Source: Maritalea sp047634455 (GTDB taxonomy: Bacteria > Pseudomonadota > Alphaproteobacteria > Rhizobiales > Devosiaceae). From it: a DNA stretch of 64,000 nucleotides. Of the stretch, positions 59,245 to 64,000 are shown in pieces. The position numbers were made by a program, and so were the translations under genes. Under the pieces are notes generated by a model. That model was not told where the DNA came from, did not search any database, and saw only the letters and a program-made list of their open reading frames with translations. Within the stretch, counting starts at the first letter, position 1, and each line of letters opens with the position of its first letter. The stretch covers positions 1-64,000 of the forward strand of contig NZ_JBLIAI010000004.1 of assembly GCF_047634455.1 (NCBI RefSeq), read 5' to 3'.

Positions 59245-60267
59245 GTGGCAAATCTAAAATCACTTGCAGAGCATCTCGGCCTTTCGCAGGCCACGGTTTC
59301 TCGTGCGCTCAACAATTATTCAACCGTCAATCAAGCCACCCGCACAAGGGTCTTGGAAGCGGCACAAAAATTGAACTATAGGCCCAATTCAAGCGCCCGC
59401 CGTTTGGCCACCGGGCGCGCCGATGCCATCGGCATTGTGTTGCCGCATGACGACGACCTGCTTGTTGATCCGCACTTTGCTGACTTTCTCGCCGCCTTCA
59501 CCAAAAAGCTTGCGACCTACGACAATGATGTGGTGCTCACCGCTGCCGATAATCCCCAGACCTATCAGCGCTTTGCCCAAATCGGCAAAGTCGACGGGTT
59601 TGTGATTTCCGCCCCCAAAGCCCATGATGAACGCATAGCGGTTTTGTCCAAACTCAACTTCCCTTTCATCGTGCATGGCCGTTGCGAAACCAATCTGCCT
59701 TACGGCTTTTACGATATCGACAATGAGGGCGCGTTCTATGACGCGACGAAACTATTGCTGGAATTAGGCCATACGCGCATTGGCCTTTTGAACGGCGCGG
59801 CAGACCTTATGTTCGCCAAGCAACGGTTGGATGGTTATAACCGTGCGCATAAGGACTTTGGCCTAAAAACCGCACCGCAACTCGTTCATCATGATCACAT
59901 GACCGAAGAATATGGCTACCGCCATGCCCAAGCGTTGCTCGAACTCGATGATCGGCCAACGGCGTTCTTGTGTTCCTCAACCCTGATCACGGTTGGCGCG
60001 CAGCGCCGCATTCGTGAAATGGGGCTTGCGATCGGCAAAGATATCTCGATCATCACCCACGACGATGGATTATCGTCCCTTAAAACCGAAAACTTTTCGG
60101 TCGCCCTCACCGTCACCCGTGCGCCGATCCGCAATGCGGGTACTGAGATCGCCAAAATGGTCGTGGAACTGGTCCGCGGCACACCAATAGACCAATTGCA
60201 AAAAATCGTCCCGGTTGACCTGATCGTGAGAACATCAACCAGCGCCCCAAGAAGGAAGAAATCGTGA
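59245..60267 (+). CDS. LacI-family regulator of the maltose/alpha-glucoside locus
   Basis: A 340-residue repressor. The HTH is LKSLAEHLGLSQATVSRALNNYSTV at residues 4-28 with hinge helix NYRPNSSARRLATGR. The periplasmic-binding-like ligand domain follows from residue 60 (IGIVLPHDD, then TELGHTRIGLLNGA-like and TTLITVGAQRRIREMG regions). GTG 59245 is chosen as start because AAGGAGG precedes it; an upstream ATG at 59194 would overlap operator O2. It overlaps malK by GTGA. The ligand is presumably an alpha-glucoside or its product. Confidence 0.9.
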   Translation: MANLKSLAEHLGLSQATVSRALNNYSTVNQATRTRVLEAAQKLNYRPNSSARRLATGRADAIGIVLPHDDDLLVDPHFADFLAAFTKKLATYDNDVVLTAADNPQTYQRFAQIGKVDGFVISAPKAHDERIAVLSKLNFPFIVHGRCETNLPYGFYDIDNEGAFYDATKLLLELGHTRIGLLNGAADLMFAKQRLDGYNRAHKDFGLKTAPQLVHHDHMTEEYGYRHAQALLELDDRPTAFLCSSTLITVGAQRRIREMGLAIGKDISIITHDDGLSSLKTENFSVALTVTRAPIRNAGTEIAKMVVELVRGTPIDQLQKIVPVDLIVRTSTSAPRRKKS

Positions 60268-61343
60268 GCAAAGCCAAAAAGGTCTTGGAAATCAGCAACC
60301 TCAAAAAGAACTATGGTTCGGTTGAGGTTCTGCACGACATCAACATCGATATGGACGAAGCCGAGTTTTTGGTTTTGCTCGGTCCTTCTGGTTGCGGCAA
60401 ATCCACCCTTTTAAATTGCATTGCGGGCCTTGAAACCATCAATGATGGCGCGATCAAAATTGGCGGCAAAGACATGACGCAAACACCGCCCGGCGACCGG
60501 GATATTGCCATGGTGTTTCAGTCTTACGCGCTCTACCCGACCATGAGTGTGGGCGAAAACATCACCTTTGGATTGAAAGTGCGCGGCACCGCCAAAGCAG
60601 AGCAGAAAAAACAGCTGCAACGGGTCGCTGAGATTTTACAGCTCGATCAATTGCTTGACCGCAAACCCAGCGCCCTCTCCGGCGGCCAACGACAACGGGT
60701 GGCCATGGGCCGCGCACTCGTGCGTGATCCACAACTCTATTTGTTCGACGAGCCCCTTTCGAACCTTGATGCAAAACTGCGTGTGGAAATGCGCGCCGAG
60801 ATTAAAAGCCTGCATCAGCGGGTCAACGCGTCAATTGTTTATGTGACCCACGATCAAATCGAAGCCATGACTTTAGCCACGCGCATTTGCATCCTAAAAG
60901 ACGGACATATCCAACAAATCGGCACCCCCGACGAGGTTTATTACAAACCCGCCAACACCTATGTTGCGGGCTTCATGGGCTCACCGCCGATGAATATTTT
61001 GCCTGTTTGCGCAAACAATGATGGTTCGATTTCCATTGCCAATGACAAGCGCACCCTCAAAAACGCTGGTTTGAACATTAAAGGCGATGCCCTGTTGGGT
61101 ATCCGCCCAGAGGAAATTCGCGTTGTTGCAGAGGATCAGGGACTTCTTGACCAATCCGTGACAGCAACCGCCATTGAGCGCACCGGCTCAGACACTTATA
61201 TTACAGCTCTGATCGGCGAACAGAAATTCACCATCCGCGAGGCGGCGCGCAAACAGGTCAATGTTGGCGACCATTTCAATATCCAGTTTGATCATGACGC
61301 GATTAGCTTGTTTGACAAAGACAGCGGGCAACGGATTATCTAA
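60264..61343 (+). CDS. malK: Maltose-type ABC transporter ATPase MalK
   Basis: A 359-residue ATPase. Walker A GPSGCGKST near residue 40, Q-loop VFQSYALYP, signature LSGGQRQRVAMGRAL, Walker B LYLFDEPLSNLD, switch VTHDQIEAM. The C-terminal OB-fold domain from about residue 240 (GSPPMNILPV, LLGIRPEEI) is of the MalK/UgpC type. It energises MalFG although it lies in the divergent operon with the LacI gene, with which it shares a GTGA overlap. Confidence 0.94.
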   Translation: MSKAKKVLEISNLKKNYGSVEVLHDINIDMDEAEFLVLLGPSGCGKSTLLNCIAGLETINDGAIKIGGKDMTQTPPGDRDIAMVFQSYALYPTMSVGENITFGLKVRGTAKAEQKKQLQRVAEILQLDQLLDRKPSALSGGQRQRVAMGRALVRDPQLYLFDEPLSNLDAKLRVEMRAEIKSLHQRVNASIVYVTHDQIEAMTLATRICILKDGHIQQIGTPDEVYYKPANTYVAGFMGSPPMNILPVCANNDGSISIANDKRTLKNAGLNIKGDALLGIRPEEIRVVAEDQGLLDQSVTATAIERTGSDTYITALIGEQKFTIREAARKQVNVGDHFNIQFDHDAISLFDKDSGQRII

Positions 61344-61624
61344 CACCCCCAACGCCTCAAAACCTATTCTGCGCCACAAAATTTTGTCCAATCACTCAAC
61401 TTTCCGAAACGAAATTCACACAACCGCAGGTTCTGTACAGATAATTGTGAAAAATTCTTGACAGCAGCTAGTGACTTGAAGGAACATCTTCAGATTGTCA
61501 CAAAAGTGCTATGGTTGATGTTTATCTCTTCACCAGCGCTTCAAGTGGCGCAACGAAAATAAAAAGGGGCTCACGCGGCAATTCTGCTTCGCGGTTGAAA
61601 GCCCTTCACAAGTGGAGTGAAATC

Positions 61625-62692
61625 ATGAACAAGATTCTATCATCAGGCATCGCGCTGCTTGCAGCAGGTGTTTTGAGCGCATCAGCGGCTCAAGCTGAAA
61701 CATTGCGTTTGCTCACATGGGGCGGCTACGCACCTGAGAACGTTGTTGAATTGTTTGAAAAAGAAACAGGCCACATCGTTGAAGTGACCAAATCAAACAA
61801 CGAAGAAATGGTTGCCAAACTTCGCGCAACAAATGGCGGCGGTTTTGACCTTGCTCAACCGAGCCAAGACCGTATCGCGGGCGCACAGGCCGAGTTTGAT
61901 ATCTACAAACCAATCGACATGTCAAAAATCGACGCAAGCCAATTCATCCCCTCCATGTTGGAAGCCACAAAAGGCAACACCATGATTGGTAGCGATGTAT
62001 ATGGCGTGCCGCACGTTTGGGGCACATCTGGTTTGGTGGTCAACACGGCTGAAGCAGGTCAAGTCAAAGATTATTTGGACCTTTGTGACCCATCAGTTGC
62101 AGGCAAAGTGTCTTACCGTTTGAAACGCCCAACTTTGATTGGTTTTGCTTTCTCAATGGGCCTAGATCCATTCGCAGCTTACAATGATGAAGCAGCTTAT
62201 GCAGACATTTTGGCACAGGTAGAAGCCAAATTGGTTGAATGTAAATCGAACGTCAAAACCTATTGGGGTGGCGGCGACGAAATTAAGAACCTCCTTCGTT
62301 CAGGCGAAGTTGTTGCTGCAATGGCTTGGGATACAGGCGGTTGGTCTTTGAACGAAGACAATGCTGACATCACTTTTGTGGCCCCAACAGCTGGTGCTTT
62401 GGGCTGGATCGATACATTTGCAATGCCAAAACGTGGCCGTGCAGATGAAGCTGCATATGCTTGGATCAACTTCGTGATGCGTCCTGAAATCGCGGCGATG
62501 ATCACAACAGCTGCTGGCAACTTCACCGCTTCACAAGGTGGCGACGCTGGTGTTGATGATGCCCTTAAAGCCCGTTACCAAGCGAGCTTCCCACAAGCGG
62601 CTATCGACAACATCAAATGGTACCCAACGGTTCCAGCAAATCTTGAAACCCTTGAGGGCGCAGTACTTGATCGCGTAAACGCAGCCAAGTAA
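61625..62692 (+). CDS. Polyamine-type ABC transporter substrate-binding protein (PotD/PotF-like)
   Basis: A 355-residue periplasmic binding protein with a signal peptide (about 1-24, ending SAAQAETLR). LRLLTWGGYAPENVVELFEKETG opens the mature protein; FDLAQPSQDRIAGA, GVPHVWGTSGLVVNT and AMAWDTGGWSL follow, typical of spermidine/putrescine-type binders. The ATG at 61625 follows GGAG; the frame to 61511 adds residues before the signal peptide. A TTGACA hexamer at 61458 may be part of the promoter in the 281-bp gap. Two genes of the same transporter follow. Confidence 0.9.
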   Translation: MNKILSSGIALLAAGVLSASAAQAETLRLLTWGGYAPENVVELFEKETGHIVEVTKSNNEEMVAKLRATNGGGFDLAQPSQDRIAGAQAEFDIYKPIDMSKIDASQFIPSMLEATKGNTMIGSDVYGVPHVWGTSGLVVNTAEAGQVKDYLDLCDPSVAGKVSYRLKRPTLIGFAFSMGLDPFAAYNDEAAYADILAQVEAKLVECKSNVKTYWGGGDEIKNLLRSGEVVAAMAWDTGGWSLNEDNADITFVAPTAGALGWIDTFAMPKRGRADEAAYAWINFVMRPEIAAMITTAAGNFTASQGGDAGVDDALKARYQASFPQAAIDNIKWYPTVPANLETLEGAVLDRVNAAK

Positions 62693-62766
62693 ACTTAGCT
62701 TCTTAAGGCAAACCAAATTGAAGGGGCGCGATTTCGCGCCTCTTCTGCCATCCTTTGGGGGGATAG

Positions 62767-63885
62767 ATGAGCCAGACCAATTCAGCCGCGCAATTCGACC
62801 TTGAATGCCGCAAGATCAATAAAGACTTTGGCGGGTTCAAAGCCGTAAACGATGTGAGCTTTGGCGTACCTAACGGCACGTTCTTCTCCATTCTGGGACC
62901 ATCCGGCTGCGGCAAAACCACCCTGTTGCGCATGATTGCTGGCTTTCAAGAGGCAACCAGCGGCGACTTGCTGATTAAAGGCAATTCGATGATCGGTGTG
63001 GCGCCAAATAAACGCCCGGTATCGATGGTGTTTCAACATTTGGCACTTTTTCCGATGATGGATATTGCGGCCAATGTCGGCTTCGGTCTTCGTCAGCGCG
63101 GCTTCGCGCGCGAAGATATTGCCAAACGCGTTGAAACAGTACTTGAGCGTGTCGGCCTGCCTGGTGTGGGATCGCGGCAAATCAACCAACTGTCAGGTGG
63201 GCAAAAACAGCGTGTGGCCATTGCCCGCTGCATGGTTTTGGAACCTGACGTTTTGCTGCTCGACGAACCGCTGGGTGCGCTCGACCTCAAGCTGCGCGAG
63301 CACATGAAAATTGAGCTGAAAACACTGCAATCAGAATTTGGCACCACGTTTGTTTACATCACCCACGACCAATCCGAGGCGCTTGTGATGAGCGACCAAA
63401 TCGCGGTGATGAACCATGGTGAGTTTGAACAAGTGGGCACAGCCCGCGAGCTTTACCACGAACCAAACACCGCCTTTGTTGCGGGTTTTGTGGGCGAAGC
63501 AAACAAATATAATGCAACCGTTGATGCAGCCCACGGCGATGCGGTAACCTTGGTCACCCAAGAGGGCATGGAACTAAAAGGCATTAGCCCGATTTCAACA
63601 ATGGCAAAAGGTGATAAAGCCGAAGTGTTTGTGCGGCCCGAAGCGGTGCGCCTTGCAACACAGGCCGACCAATTCGGCGGCATTGAAAACCTGAACACCG
63701 GGATTGTTGAAAAAATCCTGTTTAACGGTGCCAACAGCCACATCATATTGCGTGAAGAGAAATCTGGCGGCGAGATGAATGTCGCCATTCCGCAAACCGG
63801 TGAATTTAGAGACCTCAACAAGGGCGACAAAATCTTTATTGGCTGGGAAGCAGCGCAGACCCGCTGCTATGCGGCAGGAGCCTAA
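62767..63885 (+). CDS. Polyamine-type ABC transporter ATPase (PotA-like)
   Basis: A 372-residue ATPase. Walker A GPSGCGKTT near residue 45, VFQHLALFP, LSGGQKQRVAIARCM, VLLLDEPLGALDLKLREHM, YITHDQSEAL. The C-terminal TOBE_2 region from about 250 contains EVFVRPEAVRL. It pairs with the preceding binding protein and the permease that begins 2 bp later. The start ATG 62767 has a GGGGGG ribosome site. Confidence 0.93.
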   Translation: MSQTNSAAQFDLECRKINKDFGGFKAVNDVSFGVPNGTFFSILGPSGCGKTTLLRMIAGFQEATSGDLLIKGNSMIGVAPNKRPVSMVFQHLALFPMMDIAANVGFGLRQRGFAREDIAKRVETVLERVGLPGVGSRQINQLSGGQKQRVAIARCMVLEPDVLLLDEPLGALDLKLREHMKIELKTLQSEFGTTFVYITHDQSEALVMSDQIAVMNHGEFEQVGTARELYHEPNTAFVAGFVGEANKYNATVDAAHGDAVTLVTQEGMELKGISPISTMAKGDKAEVFVRPEAVRLATQADQFGGIENLNTGIVEKILFNGANSHIILREEKSGGEMNVAIPQTGEFRDLNKGDKIFIGWEAAQTRCYAAGA

Positions 63886-63886
63886 G

Positions 63887-64000
63887 ATGAACCAAGCCCA
63901 ATCCCGCCTCGGCCTCTATTTGCTCTTGGCACCCTTAATGCTTTGGCTCATCCTGCTGATTATTGTACCCCATATCGGCATGTTCCTTGTCTCCATCAGC
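63887..64000 (+). CDS. Polyamine-type ABC transporter permease (PotB-like), 3' end outside window
   Basis: The first 38 codons of a permease. After MNQAQSRLG there is a hydrophobic helix (LYLLLAPLMLWLILLIIVP) followed by HIGMFLVSIS, the normal start of PotB/PotC-type permeases. It begins 2 bp after the ATPase stop. The gene runs off the right edge. Confidence 0.85.
   Translation, partial: MNQAQSRLGLYLLLAPLMLWLILLIIVPHIGMFLVSIS

Noticed and set aside
1..64000. CRISPR arrays, tRNA or rRNA genes, prophage or intact transposase genes
   Set aside because: None seen on reading both strands; absence by eye is not proof.

Overview
The window reads as a chromosomal segment of an alphaproteobacterium, probably a marine or soil relative of Hyphomicrobiales or Rhodobacterales. 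This rests on protein style (an FnrL-like circuit, a NarK1/NarK2 pair, an orphan response regulator ending in GPDRRR, DUF2332, CDGSH proteins), moderate GC, dense gene packing and many ATGA overlaps. No rRNA, tRNA, CRISPR array, prophage or intact transposase gene was seen. Both edges cut through genes.

Layout. 1-5.8 kb: a branched-chain-amino-acid-type ABC transporter (livH cut by the edge, livM, livG, livF) followed by acetyl-CoA synthetase. 5.9-17.7 kb: small metabolic and regulatory genes (GNAT and CDGSH pair, anaerobic hemN behind a perfect FNR box, M19 dipeptidase, AraC/GyrI pair, gamma-glutamylcyclotransferase, pseudouridine synthase, P-loop kinase, polysaccharide deacetylase, trans-sulfuration enzyme, AraC regulator, DUF3224, response regulator). 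17.8-26.2 kb: Uup-type ABC-F ATPase, mercaptopyruvate sulfurtransferase, pseudouridine catabolism (psuK with an N-terminal HTH, psuG), a GT39 glycosyltransferase, a sugar kinase and DUF2332.

26.2-39.7 kb is an anaerobic nitrate-respiration island: narK1-narK2-narGHJI-parvulin-moaA-mog on the minus strand, with a divergent Crp/Fnr regulator and two perfect FNR-type boxes between them. Reductase, transport, chaperones and molybdenum-cofactor synthesis are thus together. hemN at 7 kb carries the same box and probably belongs to the same regulon.

39.7-53.4 kb: a sarcosine/N-methyltryptophan oxidase, MFS transporter, pentapeptide-repeat protein, ECF sigma with a VWA membrane protein, Spx/ArsC-like protein, AbrB-family permease, threonine aldolase, FAD oxidoreductase, a CueR copper circuit with an overlapping tiny Cys-containing ORF, a bactofilin-like membrane protein, and a flavin amine oxidase whose domain order is circularly permuted.

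53.5-61.3 kb is a maltose/alpha-glucoside locus: GH13 glucosidase-malE-malF-malG on minus, and a LacI regulator with malK on plus, around a shared promoter region with two GAAAGCGCTTTC operators. The Mal proteins look like the enterobacterial maltose system rather than rhizobial AglEFGK. 61.6-64 kb: a polyamine-type ABC transporter (binding protein, ATPase, first permease cut by the edge).

The most unusual items are the permuted amine oxidase (52158-53432), a family of TA-bounded inverted-repeat elements (12957-13223, 17063-17131, 48387-48424) whose ends supply the stop codons of two genes, and the CueR leader ORF. All function calls come from reading motifs and protein resemblance; no database search was run.
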